From the NCBI GenBank assembly GCA_905221235.1, contig CAJNCJ010000018.1:1-33709 (forward strand): a DNA stretch of 33,709 bases, given 5' to 3'. Both the position numbers and the translations under genes were made by a program. Source of the DNA: a bacterium (GTDB lineage: Bacteria; Bacillota; Bacilli; Lactobacillales; Streptococcaceae). Of the stretch, positions 7,061 through 15,197 are shown piece by piece. How positions within the stretch are numbered: the stretch's first letter is position 1; each line of letters opens with the position of its first letter. The notes below the pieces were generated by a model, which was not told the DNA's origin, ran no database searches, and worked only from the letters and a program-made list of their open reading frames with translations.

Positions 7061-7912
7061 ATGGAGCAGATTGGAAAAGTCTTTAGACAATTACGAGAGT
7101 CAAGAAATATTTCGCTGAGACAGGCGACTGGGGGACAATTTTCGCCGTCTATGTTGTCCCGATTTGAAACAGGTCAGAGTGAGCTTTCGGTGGAAAAGTT
7201 TTTGTTTGCCCTAGAAAATATATCTGCCAGTGTGGAGGAAATCCTCTTTCTGGCTAGAGGTTTTCAGTATGATACTGATTCTGAGTTGAGAAAAGAAATC
7301 CTTGATGTCTTGGATCTAAAGAATATAGCACCTCTCGAAGACCTGTATCGCAAGGAGTATCAAAAGCATGCCCATTCTCAAAACAAACAGAAACATATTC
7401 TAAATGCCATTATTATCAAGTCTTATATGAAGAGTATGGATGAAACGGTTGAGTTAACGGCAGAGGAAGGGAAAGTCCTTCATGACTATTTGTTTTCTAC
7501 CGAGATTTGGGGAATCTATGAACTCAATTTGTTCTCAGTCAGCTCTCCATTTCTATCTGTTTCTCTATTTACTAGATATGTACGAGAAATGGTCCGCAAA
7601 TCCGATTTTCTAATGGAAATGTCTGGAAACCGAAACCTTTTTCACACCATGCTATTGAATGGTTTTTTAGCCAGTATTGAGTGTGAAGAATTTACCAATG
7701 CCTCTTATTTTAAACGTGTCATCAAAGAGCATTTCTACAAGGAAAATGAAACCTATTTCCGAATTGTCTATTTGTGGGCGGAAGGCCTCCTTGATAGCAA
7801 GCAAGGCAGAGTCAAGGAAGGGCAGAAAAAGATGGAGGATGCTGTCCGTATTTTTGAGATGCTTGGTTGCAACAAATCTGCCGAATACTATCGAAAAACA
7901 ACCGACTGTTGA
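7061..7912 (+). CDS. Rgg/GadR/MutR-family transcriptional regulator
   Basis: The 283-residue protein has an N-terminal XRE-type helix-turn-helix (residues 5-60, GKVFRQLRESRNISLRQA and SMLSRFETGQSELSVEKF) and the long helical Rgg C-terminal domain (70-283). Rgg proteins often respond to short secreted hydrophobic peptides. No convincing SHP gene with a ribosome site was found on either side, so its ligand is unknown. It is followed at 199 bp by an MFS transporter in the same direction, a frequent Rgg target arrangement. GGGGAAG precedes the ATG. The promoter contains a CodY-like box, hinting that nutrient state gates it. Which of the several mitis-group Rgg paralogues this is cannot be settled from sequence alone. 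Confidence 0.9.
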   Translation: MEQIGKVFRQLRESRNISLRQATGGQFSPSMLSRFETGQSELSVEKFLFALENISASVEEILFLARGFQYDTDSELRKEILDVLDLKNIAPLEDLYRKEYQKHAHSQNKQKHILNAIIIKSYMKSMDETVELTAEEGKVLHDYLFSTEIWGIYELNLFSVSSPFLSVSLFTRYVREMVRKSDFLMEMSGNRNLFHTMLLNGFLASIECEEFTNASYFKRVIKEHFYKENETYFRIVYLWAEGLLDSKQGRVKEGQKKMEDAVRIFEMLGCNKSAEYYRKTTDC

Positions 7913-7949
7913 ATATCTGCAAACTAAGAAAATAATTTAAAATTTGAAG

Positions 7950-8002
7950 CGATAGAACTCTTCTCCTTTCTCAGGTCATTACAAAAATGCTATCGTTTTT
8001 TT
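7950..8002 (+). terminator. Probable rgg terminator
   Basis: CGATAG (7950-7955) pairs with CTATCG (7990-7995), followed by seven T. The 34-nt loop is long, so this is a moderate call. Confidence 0.5.
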
Positions 8003-8033
8003 GCTTATTTTGTGTGTTGCATATATTCAAAAG

Positions 8034-8064
8034 TTTTCCCTCTCAAATTTTTAAGTGCTATACT
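8034..8064 (+). promoter_or_regulatory. Promoter of the MFS transporter
   Basis: TATACT (8059-8064) with extended TGC (8056-8058). The -35 region (TTTTCCCT, 8034-8041) is poor, which fits a promoter needing an activator such as the upstream Rgg. Confidence 0.55.
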
Positions 8065-8110
8065 ATAGTCATACTTCATATAGGGATTATAACAAGAAGG
8101 GAGATTACCT

Positions 8111-9358
8111 ATGAAACTATTGTTTAGAAATCAAGCTTATCGACTCTTGACTTTGTCACGATTCTTCAATGCTTTTGGTGCTTCGATTTTTAACCTGGTA
8201 TTTATCGTTTATGCATCGACCTTGCCACAAGCATCTTTTGCGGTTGCTATGGCGAATATTGTCATGATTCTTCCGACTTTCTTTACAGTTTTTGTAGGGA
8301 TTCGGGCAGATTACACGAGGGACAAGGTCAAATGGATGACTTACAGCGGTTTGTTTCAGGCGGTTTTATTTTTTCTGGCAGCCCTAGTTGTTCAGCAAGC
8401 TAGTTTATTTGCCTTTTCTAGCCTGTGTTTAATTAATGTCATTAGTGATGTTATTAGTGATTTTGCTGGTGGCTTGCGCATGCCTCTTATTAAGGAAAAA
8501 GTAGCTGAAGAGGATCTGATGGAAGCTTATTCTTTTTCCCAGTTCATCACCTATATTTCAGCTATTGGTGGTCAAGCTTTCGGAGTCTGGCTCTTAGGTC
8601 TATCGGTTAACAATTTTTCCCTCGTTGCGGGAATCAATGCCTGTTTTTTCCTCGTATCAGCCTTTGTTCTCTTTTTAGGAAGAAGCAAATTAAGCCTGTC
8701 ACTTTCATCTGCTGATGGTGAAAAACTAAAAAATGAGAAGCTTTCTATCAAAGACCAGTTCCTAACAATTTACCGAAATTTACGTCTTGTTTTTCTTAAA
8801 GGTGGACAGAAAAACTTTGGCTTTATGCTCTTTGCTGTCTTGCTTATCAATGCCTTGGGTGGCGCTTTAGGAAGCATCTATAACATCTTCTTTTTGAGCC
8901 ATTCTCTTTTGGACTTTTCTTACACAGAGGCATTATTTATCAGTCAATTCTGTGCTTTGTTAGCAATCATCATCAGTAGCCTTACGGGCAATGATTATTT
9001 TGGGAAGCAGTCCTTGCCTAGATTGATGATGTGGGTGACTGTAGGACTCAGTCTAGTTGGTCTAGCTAATTTATTCAATCAAGTCGTACTTGGTTTACTA
9101 TTTCTCTGTTCAACTCTGTATGTGTCTGGTAAAGTTCAACCAAAGATTAGTGCCATGCTCCTGAAAAATCTAGCTCCAGAGGTTCTAGCTCGTACCAGTA
9201 ATTTTTTAGGTTTATTGTTCACCTTATCCATACCTGTGGGAACAGCCTGTTTTTCACTTATAGCTGTATGGAATATACAGTTGACTTGGATGTTATTTGT
9301 TGGTCTTTCCTTGCTAGCTATTCTTTTGACAGGTCTTAATCTCAAAAATGATATCTAA
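8111..9358 (+). CDS. Major facilitator superfamily transporter
   Basis: A 415-residue polytopic protein with about 12 hydrophobic segments and a basic central loop (about 195-235, SADGEKLKNEKLSIKDQF). The N-terminal LSRFFNAFGASIF and the cytoplasmic motif-A-like GIRADYTRDKVKW (residues 63-75) are typical of drug/exporter-type MFS members. The substrate is unknown. GGGAG precedes the ATG. It lies downstream of an Rgg regulator that may control it. The stop codon TAA runs directly into the start of a BOX element, so the element inserted at or very near the natural end of the gene. Confidence 0.88.
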   Translation: MKLLFRNQAYRLLTLSRFFNAFGASIFNLVFIVYASTLPQASFAVAMANIVMILPTFFTVFVGIRADYTRDKVKWMTYSGLFQAVLFFLAALVVQQASLFAFSSLCLINVISDVISDFAGGLRMPLIKEKVAEEDLMEAYSFSQFITYISAIGGQAFGVWLLGLSVNNFSLVAGINACFFLVSAFVLFLGRSKLSLSLSSADGEKLKNEKLSIKDQFLTIYRNLRLVFLKGGQKNFGFMLFAVLLINALGGALGSIYNIFFLSHSLLDFSYTEALFISQFCALLAIIISSLTGNDYFGKQSLPRLMMWVTVGLSLVGLANLFNQVVLGLLFLCSTLYVSGKVQPKISAMLLKNLAPEVLARTSNFLGLLFTLSIPVGTACFSLIAVWNIQLTWMLFVGLSLLAILLTGLNLKNDI

Positions 9359-9546
9359 TACTCTTCGAAAATCTCTTCAAACCACGTCAACGTTGCCTTG
9401 CCGTAGATATATGTGACTGACTTCGTCAGTCTTATTTGCAACCTCAAAACGGTGTTTTGAGCTGACTTCGTCAGTTCTATCCACAACCTCAAAGCTGTGC
9501 TTTGAGCAACCTGCGGCTAGTTTGCTCTTTGATTTTCATTGAGTAT
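9358..9546 (+). repeat. BOX element (boxA-boxB-boxB-boxC)
   Basis: It starts ATACTCTTCGAAAATC and ends GATTTTCATTGAGTAT, the paired BOX termini. boxA covers about 9358-9417, two 45-bp boxB units about 9418-9462 and 9463-9507 (each TGACTTCGTCAGT...AACCTCAAA..G.G.TTTGAG), then a short boxC to 9546. Relative to the BOX at 10905, boxC lacks 8 bp (CTTCCTAA) after GGCTAG. BOX elements are small non-autonomous repeats that fold into stable hairpins. Confidence 0.93.
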
Positions 9547-9587
9547 AAATCCTAATTTTTTTCTTACTGTTTTAATCCCTCTATTTA

Positions 9588-9596
9588 TGGTAAAAT
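9588..9596 (+). promoter_or_regulatory. hisS promoter (extended -10)
   Basis: TGGTAAAAT (TGG at 9588-9590, TAAAAT at 9591-9596); the -35 is weak. It lies 42 bp downstream of the BOX element. Confidence 0.6.
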
Positions 9597-9625
9597 AAGA
9601 CTATTAAGTTTAAAGAGGATTCCCT

Positions 9626-10915
9626 ATGAAATTACAAAAACCAAAAGGAACGCAGGATATCTTGCCTGCTGAGTCTGCCAAATGGCAGTACGTTGAGGGC
9701 TTTGCCCGTGAGATTTTCAAGCGCTATAACTATGCAGAAGTGCGCACGCCTATTTTTGAGCATTACGAGGTCATCAGTCGCTCTGTCGGAGATACAACGG
9801 ATATCGTAACCAAGGAAATGTACGATTTCTATGACAAGGGTGACCGTCATATTACCCTCCGTCCAGAAGGAACTGCGCCCGTTGTTCGTTCCTATGTAGA
9901 AAATAAACTATTCGCGCCAGAAGTGCAAAAGCCAAGCAAGTTCTACTACATGGGCCCAATGTTCCGTTATGAGCGTCCACAAGCAGGTCGTTTGCGCCAG
10001 TTCCACCAGATTGGTGTTGAGTGTTTTGGCTCTAGCAATCCAGCTACCGATGTGGAAACCATCGCTATGGCAGCTCACTTCCTGAAAGAAATCGGCATCC
10101 AAGGTGTAAAATTGCACCTTAACACTCTTGGAAATCCTGAGAGCCGTGCGGCCTACCGTCAAGCCTTAATTGATTATTTGACACCGCTCAAGGAGACCTT
10201 GTCTAAGGATAGCCAACGTCGTTTGGAGGAAAATCCTCTCCGTGTCTTGGACTCTAAAGAAAAAGAAGACAAGGTAGCAGTAGAGAATGCACCGTCTATC
10301 TTGGACTTCCTTGATGAAGAAAGCCAAGCTCATTTTGATGCGGTGCGTCAGATGTTGGAAAATCTTGGGGTAGACTATATCATTGATACCAATATGGTGC
10401 GTGGTCTGGACTACTACAACCACACCATTTTCGAGTTTATCACTGAGATCGAGGGCAATGACTTGACCGTCTGTGCGGGTGGTCGTTACGATGGTTTGGT
10501 TGCCTACTTTGGTGGTCCTGAAACTGCTGGCTTTGGTTTTGGACTTGGTGTAGAGCGCCTGCTTCTCATTCTTGAAAAGCAAGGTGTGGCCCTCCCTATC
10601 GAAAATGCCCTAGATGTCTATATTGCAGTCTTGGGAGAAGGAGCAAATGTTAAGGCCTTGGAATTGGTACAGGCTCTTCGCCAACAAGGTTTCAAAGCAG
10701 AGCGTGATTACCTCAACCGTAAGCTCAAAGCTCAGTTCAAGTCAGCCGATGTCTTTGCAGCTAAGACCCTCATCACCCTTGGAGAAAGTGAAGTCGAAAG
10801 CGGACAAGTGACAGTCAAGAACAACCAAACCCGAGAAGAAGTGCAAGTGTCACTTGAGGCTATCAGCCAAAACTTCTCAGAAATCTTTGAAAAACTAGGA
10901 TTTTATACTCAATGA
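9626..10915 (+). CDS. hisS: Histidyl-tRNA synthetase
   Basis: A 429-residue class II aminoacyl-tRNA synthetase that charges tRNA-His in the cytosol. The N-terminal [14 protein letters not shown] is the family signature. Motif 2 is at [21 protein letters not shown] (about 112-132), the histidine-specific loop at [12 protein letters not shown] (about 261-272) and motif 3 at [13 protein letters not shown] (about 300-312). The C-terminal anticodon-binding domain spans roughly 330-425. AGAGGA precedes the ATG. No T-box leader is present. The last three codons (YTQ) and stop lie inside the terminal sequence of an inverted BOX element, so the extreme C-terminus is element-derived. Confidence 0.97.
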   Translation: MKLQKPKGTQDILPAESAKWQYVEGFAREIFKRYNYAEVRTPIFEHYEVISRSVGDTTDIVTKEMYDFYDKGDRHITLRPEGTAPVVRSYVENKLFAPEVQKPSKFYYMGPMFRYERPQAGRLRQFHQIGVECFGSSNPATDVETIAMAAHFLKEIGIQGVKLHLNTLGNPESRAAYRQALIDYLTPLKETLSKDSQRRLEENPLRVLDSKEKEDKVAVENAPSILDFLDEESQAHFDAVRQMLENLGVDYIIDTNMVRGLDYYNHTIFEFITEIEGNDLTVCAGGRYDGLVAYFGGPETAGFGFGLGVERLLLILEKQGVALPIENALDVYIAVLGEGANVKALELVQALRQQGFKAERDYLNRKLKAQFKSADVFAAKTLITLGESEVESGQVTVKNNQTREEVQVSLEAISQNFSEIFEKLGFYTQ

Positions 10916-11010
10916 AAATCAAAGAGCAAATTAGGAAGCTAGCCGCAGGCTGTACTTGAGTACGGCAAGGTGAAGCTGACGTGGTTTGAATTTGATTTTC
11001 GAAGAGTATT
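10905..11010 (-). repeat. BOX element (boxA-boxC), inverted
   Basis: Read on the minus strand it starts ATACTCTTCGAAAATC and ends GATTTTCATTGAGTAT. boxA and boxC are present with no boxB unit. Its terminal bases supply the last codons and stop of hisS. With the BOX at 9358 it forms an inverted pair flanking hisS. Confidence 0.92.
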
Positions 11011-11025
11011 AATAGTAGATAAACT

Positions 11026-11055
11026 GGTCAGGAACCTACTCTGACCTTTTTCTTT
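11026..11055 (+). terminator. hisS terminator
   Basis: GGTCAG (11026-11031) pairs with CTGACC (11041-11046), followed by a T-rich tail. Confidence 0.7.
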
Positions 11056-11080
11056 TGCAAAATGACAAAAATCATAAACT

Positions 11081-11124
11081 TTTTGACAAATATGCTTGTC
11101 AAAAAGAAAAAGATGTGTTACAAT
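11081..11124 (+). promoter_or_regulatory. Promoter and candidate operator of the XRE/ABC cluster
   Basis: TTGTCA (11096-11101), 17 bp, TACAAT (11119-11124) with extended TGT. The inverted repeat TTTTGACA (11081-11088) and TGTCAAAA (11097-11104) overlaps the -35, as expected for repression by the XRE protein encoded second in the cluster. Confidence 0.65.
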
Positions 11125-11160
11125 ATAAGCAAGTTAAGAGAAAAGGAGAAAGGAACGATT

Positions 11161-11475
11161 ATGTGGGCATTAGGATTTGTACCTCTTGTGATTATGTTTT
11201 ATCTCTATCATACCCAAAGGGTCAAGAAATTAGAGAATAAAATCAAAAGAATTGAGCAAAAACAGAAAGGAAATAAAGAAATGTCAAGATTATTAAAAGA
11301 ATTGATTGGGAAAACACCGACAATCGTTGGACAAGTTTTTGGAACAGATAACTGGGAAGTTGTAGATGTAGATGAGGAATGGGTCAAGCTACGTCGTGTT
11401 AATAAAAAAGGAAAAGAAAAATTCAAACTACAACGCATTGAGGATATCCAAACCGTTGAATTTGACGGAAAGTAG
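11161..11475 (+). CDS. Small membrane-anchored protein of unknown function
   Basis: The 104-residue product begins with one transmembrane helix (about residues 2-18, WALGFVPLVIMFYLYH), then a charged coiled-coil-like stretch (20-40, rich in Lys and Glu). A small beta-rich domain follows (50-104), with the repeated pattern W-V-D..W-V-L-R-V. I do not recognise the family. ATG 11161 is chosen because AAAGGAGAAAGG lies just before it; a longer frame upstream has no such site. An internal ATG at 11281, with GGAAATAAAGAA before it, could give a soluble 64-residue form. It is the first gene of the cluster, and the next gene starts 9 nt after its stop. Confidence 0.75.
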   Translation: MWALGFVPLVIMFYLYHTQRVKKLENKIKRIEQKQKGNKEMSRLLKELIGKTPTIVGQVFGTDNWEVVDVDEEWVKLRRVNKKGKEKFKLQRIEDIQTVEFDGK

Positions 11476-11484
11476 GTGTGTAAC

Positions 11485-11691
11485 ATGCAACTAAAAAATC
11501 GTCTAAAAGAGCTTCGTGCTCGCGATGGCCTCAATCAAACCGAACTAGCTAAGCTAGCAGAGGTTTCCAGACAGACCATTAGCCTATTAGAACGGGACGA
11601 ATACACCCCGTCCGTTGTGATTGCCTTGAAAATATCTCAGATTTTCAATGAAACAGTCGAATCGGTATTTCGCTTGGAGGAGGACGAGTGA
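11485..11691 (+). CDS. Small XRE-family transcriptional regulator
   Basis: A 68-residue protein consisting of a single Cro/C1-type helix-turn-helix. The recognition region is LNQTELAKLAEVSRQTISLLERDEYTPSVVIALKISQIF. This compact type, with no ligand domain, usually sits with membrane or ABC genes and represses its own operon. ATG 11485 is preferred over GTG 11476 because AGGTG lies 6 nt upstream. Its stop overlaps the next start (TGATG). The palindrome over the cluster's -35 is the obvious candidate target; this is inference. Confidence 0.9.
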   Translation: MQLKNRLKELRARDGLNQTELAKLAEVSRQTISLLERDEYTPSVVIALKISQIFNETVESVFRLEEDE

Positions 11692-11888
11692 TGAACAAGT
11701 ATAAAGTAATTTATTATGTAGTTGCCATAGCTCTATTAGTCAGCGTATTTCTACTGATTGGGATAGACTTAGGTTGGTTTAGTCCCTATCAAAGTGACCA
11801 ATTTATTTGGGCCTACTTTGCTCTCATCCCAGTAATTGAATGGATTGAAAAGAAATCCAAAAATCTAGCAAGTGAAAAAGGAGAATGA
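11691..11888 (+). CDS. Small two-helix membrane protein
   Basis: A 65-residue protein with two predicted transmembrane helices (about residues 7-25 and 38-50) and a lysine-rich C-terminus (EKKSKNLASEKGE). I do not recognise the family. ATG 11691 is chosen over GTG 11688 because GGAGGAGG stands at the best distance. It overlaps the XRE gene by one base and ends 2 nt before the PspC gene, so it is translated as part of the same message. Small membrane partners next to XRE regulators are common in Firmicutes, but their role is mostly undefined. Confidence 0.75.
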   Translation: MNKYKVIYYVVAIALLVSVFLLIGIDLGWFSPYQSDQFIWAYFALIPVIEWIEKKSKNLASEKGE

Positions 11889-11890
11889 AT

Positions 11891-12241
11891 ATGAAAGAGT
11901 TTTTAGCAGGTTTTCAAGTAGATACTGAGAACAAAGAACTTGCAGGTGTCTGTGCAGGTTTAGGAAATTATTTTAATATCAAAACTATCGTGGTTCGTTT
12001 AGTGATGCTGTTCTTGTTTCTTTCCTCGACTGAATTTGGGATTTTGACAGTCACTCTGTATGCCTATCTTGCTGGTTGGCTAAGTAAAGAGCCTCTGGGA
12101 GCTAGTGAGACAAAAGCAAGAAACCAAGCTATTCTCTTGTTTGCTGTTTGTTTGATTTTAGTATCACTGGGAACAGAGGGCTTGACAGCTATTTATGAAT
12201 CAGGTAAAGCCTTTGGTCAGTGGTTAGTTGGATTGGTTTAG
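11891..12241 (+). CDS. PspC-domain membrane protein
   Basis: The 116-residue protein carries an N-terminal PspC domain (residues 15-65): KELAGVCAGLGNYFNI, then a hydrophobic VVRLVMLFLFL and GILTVTLYAYLAGWL. A second hydrophobic segment follows at about 82-96. PspC domains belong to envelope-stress systems such as Psp in proteobacteria and Lia in Firmicutes. An upstream ATG at 11885 is only 1 nt from GGAG and is unlikely to be used; ATG 11891 has the right 7-nt spacing. Placement before the ABC genes suggests a membrane-sensing or stabilising role (inference). Confidence 0.85.
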   Translation: MKEFLAGFQVDTENKELAGVCAGLGNYFNIKTIVVRLVMLFLFLSSTEFGILTVTLYAYLAGWLSKEPLGASETKARNQAILLFAVCLILVSLGTEGLTAIYESGKAFGQWLVGLV

Positions 12242-12259
12242 TTTAGAAAGAGAATGAAT

Positions 12260-13003
12260 ATGAAAAAGAAAAATAAACGTGGATTGTTGTTATTTTTAAT
12301 GTCTGTTGTCTTGGGAGGTTTCTTGGGCATGTTTGTAGGGATGTTTAAGGCACGTGCCGAATCCCACGAAATTATGTTAGATGTGAAAGTCTTGATACCA
12401 TGGATATCAGCTATTTGTTTACTGATAGGTTTCATTAGTCTTCTTTTGACGTTCAATTTCCTAAAGAAAAGCAGAAAATTTCACTCCTTGTATCAAGAGG
12501 AAATGGATGATGATCTGAATGAAACCTATTATGTGCAAATGTATCGGAATCTCGAGTTTGGAACCATTGCTTTTAATATTGCAAGCGTAGCGATTTTATT
12601 GGCTCTTTTCATCTCAGGTAGTGAAGTGATTGTACCAAATAGAAGCAATCTAACCTTATCTCTTTCTTTTTTGGGATTAGTGCTGATTTTCAGTGTTCAA
12701 AAATATCTTTTTAAGACCATTGCGATTGTTCGTCAGTTTGATTTGGCATTTTTCTCAACACCAAAGGATGTCTTAGAGTATGTAAATTCTTATGATGAAG
12801 GGGAGCGACAAGCTAATTTAGAACAGAGTTTTCGGATTTTATTCCAATTAAATCAGTATGTCTTACCAGCCTTATATATTTTTCTTTTTATCATTTCTTT
12901 CTTGACAGGAGAGATTCAGTTACTAGCCTTCTTGCTTGTAGGAGCAATCCATATTTATATCAATGTGATGCAGTTACCTATGGTGAAACGTTATTTCAAA
13001 TAA
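12260..13003 (+). CDS. DUF3169-like polytopic membrane protein
   Basis: A 247-residue protein with about six hydrophobic segments: two N-terminal (8-26 and 47-67), two central (105-123 and 132-148) and two C-terminal (193-212 and 215-235). A soluble loop at 68-100 carries YQEEMDDDLNETYYVQMYRNLEFG. Length and layout resemble the DUF3169 family, which in Firmicutes is found next to XRE regulators and ABC exporters; I make this link from memory. ATG 12260 is taken over the in-frame ATG 12254 by spacing from AGAAAGAGA. The ABC ATPase starts 10 nt downstream behind AAAGGAG. Confidence 0.75.
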   Translation: MKKKNKRGLLLFLMSVVLGGFLGMFVGMFKARAESHEIMLDVKVLIPWISAICLLIGFISLLLTFNFLKKSRKFHSLYQEEMDDDLNETYYVQMYRNLEFGTIAFNIASVAILLALFISGSEVIVPNRSNLTLSLSFLGLVLIFSVQKYLFKTIAIVRQFDLAFFSTPKDVLEYVNSYDEGERQANLEQSFRILFQLNQYVLPALYIFLFIISFLTGEIQLLAFLLVGAIHIYINVMQLPMVKRYFK

Positions 13004-13013
13004 AGGAGTTTCT

Positions 13014-13838
13014 ATGATTCGTGTTGAAAATGTAAGTAAAAGTTTTGGGAGCAAAAAAGCTCTTCATCAGATTTCTTTTGAGATTAAGGAAGGTGAAATC
13101 TTTGGTTTTCTTGGCCCTTCTGGCTCAGGTAAAACAACCATGATCAACGTCTTGACAGGTCAGTTGGCTGCAGATCAAGGTAAAACAGTTTTGTTAGGCA
13201 AGAATTCTCAAGATTTAACCTCAAATGATTTGGAACAAATTGGTATTGTTAGTGATGGCAGTGGTTTTTATGAAAAGATGAGTCTTTATAAAAATCTTCT
13301 CATCTATGCTAAGCTATATGGTCTCAAGTCAGATAGAGTAAATCAGGTGCTCCAACAGGTTGGATTGGCAGATGCTAAAGATATTATCGCAGAAAAGTTA
13401 TCTACAGGAATGAAACAACGAATGTTCTTGGCTCGTGCCCTTCTGAATGCTCCTAAGATTCTCTTCCTAGATGAGCCAACTAGTGGCTTAGACCCTACAA
13501 CATCTAAGATGATTCATACTCTACTTCAAGAACTAAAGCAGGCGGGGACAACTATCTTTTTGACCACGCATGATATGCATGAAGCAACTCTGCTTTGTGA
13601 TCGCTTATCTCTTTTGAATAAGGGGAACTTAATAGAGTATGGAAGTCCGCAAGATATTATTCAGAAGTATCATGTGGATAAGAAAGTACATGTGGTTTAT
13701 AACGATGGACGAGAACAGATAGTTCCATTTGAAGAATTGCCACATTTAGACACGACAGATTTGATGTTGGTTCACTCTTGTGAGCCAACACTAGAAGAAA
13801 TCTTTATCAGATTGACAGGAGAAAAGTTAGATGTTTAG
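13014..13838 (+). CDS. ABC transporter ATP-binding protein
   Basis: A 274-residue ABC ATPase: Walker A GPSGSGKT (34-41), signature LSTGM (129-133, a variant of LSGGQ), Walker B leading into DEPTSGLDP (from D153) and the H-loop in LTTHD. The C-terminal 60 residues (KKVHVVYNDGREQIVPFEELP and on) form a small accessory domain, as in ATPases of ABC-2 type exporters for antibiotics or lantibiotics. It pairs with the permease whose start overlaps its stop by 8 bp. The substrate is unknown; self-protection or envelope maintenance is the usual role for such pairs. Confidence 0.94.
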   Translation: MIRVENVSKSFGSKKALHQISFEIKEGEIFGFLGPSGSGKTTMINVLTGQLAADQGKTVLLGKNSQDLTSNDLEQIGIVSDGSGFYEKMSLYKNLLIYAKLYGLKSDRVNQVLQQVGLADAKDIIAEKLSTGMKQRMFLARALLNAPKILFLDEPTSGLDPTTSKMIHTLLQELKQAGTTIFLTTHDMHEATLLCDRLSLLNKGNLIEYGSPQDIIQKYHVDKKVHVVYNDGREQIVPFEELPHLDTTDLMLVHSCEPTLEEIFIRLTGEKLDV

Positions 13839-14529
13839 AAAATTAAATGCCCTACTATGGTTAAGATTACAAGTTCTTATCAGCAATTCAACTTTGTTGG
13901 CGACTCTATTGTTGCCTTTTGGACTGGCTGTTCTATATAATGAGTTCTTAAACAAGAGTGGAGAATTGAGTACGTATTTCCTTTCTATGAGTTTGACGAT
14001 GGTCTTGAGCATGGGTAGTGGTTATATGGTATCGATTATGATGGCAGAAGATAAGGAAAAGCGCAATCTTAAATCACTCATCCTAAGTGGTGTGACAGCA
14101 ACAGAATATACTTTCAGTATGCTCATTCTCCCTCTGTTGATTATGTTGCTTGGAATGATTTTACTACCAATCTATTTTAAAGTGGATGTATCAGGTTACT
14201 TATTGGCCTATGTTATCTATTTGGTCTTAGCAGCTATTAGTGTTATTTTTCTCAACCTTCTAATCGGTGCAGTGTCAGATACTCAGTCTAAAGCGCAAGT
14301 TTATAGTATGTTTCCTGTGTTTATCGTCTCTTTTTTACCCATGATTGCTCTTCAAAATGATACGGTTCAGAAAGTGTTGGATTACTCTTTTATTGGTCCA
14401 ATTGTAAATCTTTTAAATAAAAAAGGTGGGGAAATATCTTTTTCTAATATTGGTATGTTACTTGCCTGGGTACTTGTGTTAGGAATAGCAAACCTCTTTG
14501 TATTGAAAAACAGCTATAAAGCAAGATAG
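13831..14529 (+). CDS. ABC-2 type transporter permease
   Basis: A 232-residue membrane protein with about six hydrophobic segments and a short N-terminal cytoplasmic stretch. The loop with MMAEDKEKRNLKSLILSGVTATEYT (about 70-94) is the typical ABC-2 coupling region (EKE.G..). It starts inside the end of the ATPase gene, so subunit production is coupled. The protein is short, so a homodimer with two ATPases is likely. The downstream CPBP gene begins 9 nt later. The substrate is not indicated. Confidence 0.9.
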   Translation: MFRKLNALLWLRLQVLISNSTLLATLLLPFGLAVLYNEFLNKSGELSTYFLSMSLTMVLSMGSGYMVSIMMAEDKEKRNLKSLILSGVTATEYTFSMLILPLLIMLLGMILLPIYFKVDVSGYLLAYVIYLVLAAISVIFLNLLIGAVSDTQSKAQVYSMFPVFIVSFLPMIALQNDTVQKVLDYSFIGPIVNLLNKKGGEISFSNIGMLLAWVLVLGIANLFVLKNSYKAR

Positions 14530-14538
14530 GAGATCTTT

Positions 14539-15180
14539 ATGAAACTACTTAAAAACCTCGGCTGGTTTCTTCTAGCTGTTCTATCCTTTTTCTTTGGCTA
14601 TGGTCTGGTTCAGAGTATGGCGCTGTCAGCTCTTGGACTAGGGGCTTCAATCTTTGGAGTCTTGCCACTCTATATCGTCCTGTCAGGGGCCTATGTTTAT
14701 GGAGTTTACAGATGGTATCAGACAGAAAAGGTTAGCATTCAGACGACGGTTTTTAATCGTTATATCTGGTTGCCTACTTTGGTTTTGCTAGTGGCTATTA
14801 CAGCCCAGTTCTTTTTACCAGAAGATCCGTCGGTCAGTCAACAAATCGTATCTCAACTGACAGTGGAACAGCCTGCATTTGCTTTCTTTATGGTGGTGGT
14901 CTTTGCTCCTCTGACGGAAGAACTTATTTTTAGAGGGATGTTGGCACGCTACCTCTTTCCTAAGCAGGACAATAGTAAACAAACTCTGATTTTTCTTCTG
15001 GTATCCAGTGTTCTGTTTACCTTGATTCATTTCCCAGGCGATGTGCAACAATTTTTTGTCTATTTTAGCCTTGGTTTTAGTTTGGGTTTGGCATATATTA
15101 GCAGAAAAGGTCTGATCTACAGTATTTCTCTCCACGCTTTGAATAATTTAGTCGGCTTTTTGATGATTCTCATGCTATAA
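14539..15180 (+). CDS. CPBP-family intramembrane glutamic protease-like protein (CAAX/Abi)
   Basis: A 213-residue polytopic protein of the CPBP (Abi) family. The catalytic-type motif EELIFRG (E127, E128, R132) is followed by H164 in FTLIHFP and H199 in LHALNN, the three signature sites. In Firmicutes these proteins include bacteriocin self-immunity factors and proteases acting within membranes. AGGAG precedes the ATG. Its presence behind an ABC exporter fits an immunity or peptide-processing role; no bacteriocin precursor is seen nearby. All key residues are intact, so it is probably active. Confidence 0.9.
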   Translation: MKLLKNLGWFLLAVLSFFFGYGLVQSMALSALGLGASIFGVLPLYIVLSGAYVYGVYRWYQTEKVSIQTTVFNRYIWLPTLVLLVAITAQFFLPEDPSVSQQIVSQLTVEQPAFAFFMVVVFAPLTEELIFRGMLARYLFPKQDNSKQTLIFLLVSSVLFTLIHFPGDVQQFFVYFSLGFSLGLAYISRKGLIYSISLHALNNLVGFLMILML

Positions 15181-15197
15181 TAGAGTCAGGAGGTCAC

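Noticed and set aside
7987..8110. Hydrophobic frame from ATG 7987 (MLSFFCLFCVLHIF...) considered as an SHP pheromone gene next to rgg
   Set aside because: Starts inside the rgg terminator, has no ribosome site and runs out of frame into the MFS gene; composition follows the T run.
9418..9507. CRISPR-like tandem units
   Set aside because: The two 45-bp units are boxB modules of a BOX element, without spacers of constant length or cas genes.
9547..9625. T-box leader for hisS (also considered for aspS and tyrS)
   Set aside because: Leaders are only tens of bases long and lack the T-box sequence and a terminator/antiterminator pair.
10166..10582. Minus-strand frame of 138 codons inside hisS
   Set aside because: Antisense to hisS catalytic motifs, with no ribosome site.
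11055..11240. Longer frames starting upstream of 11161
   Set aside because: They begin within the terminator and promoter region; the ribosome site supports ATG 11161 only.
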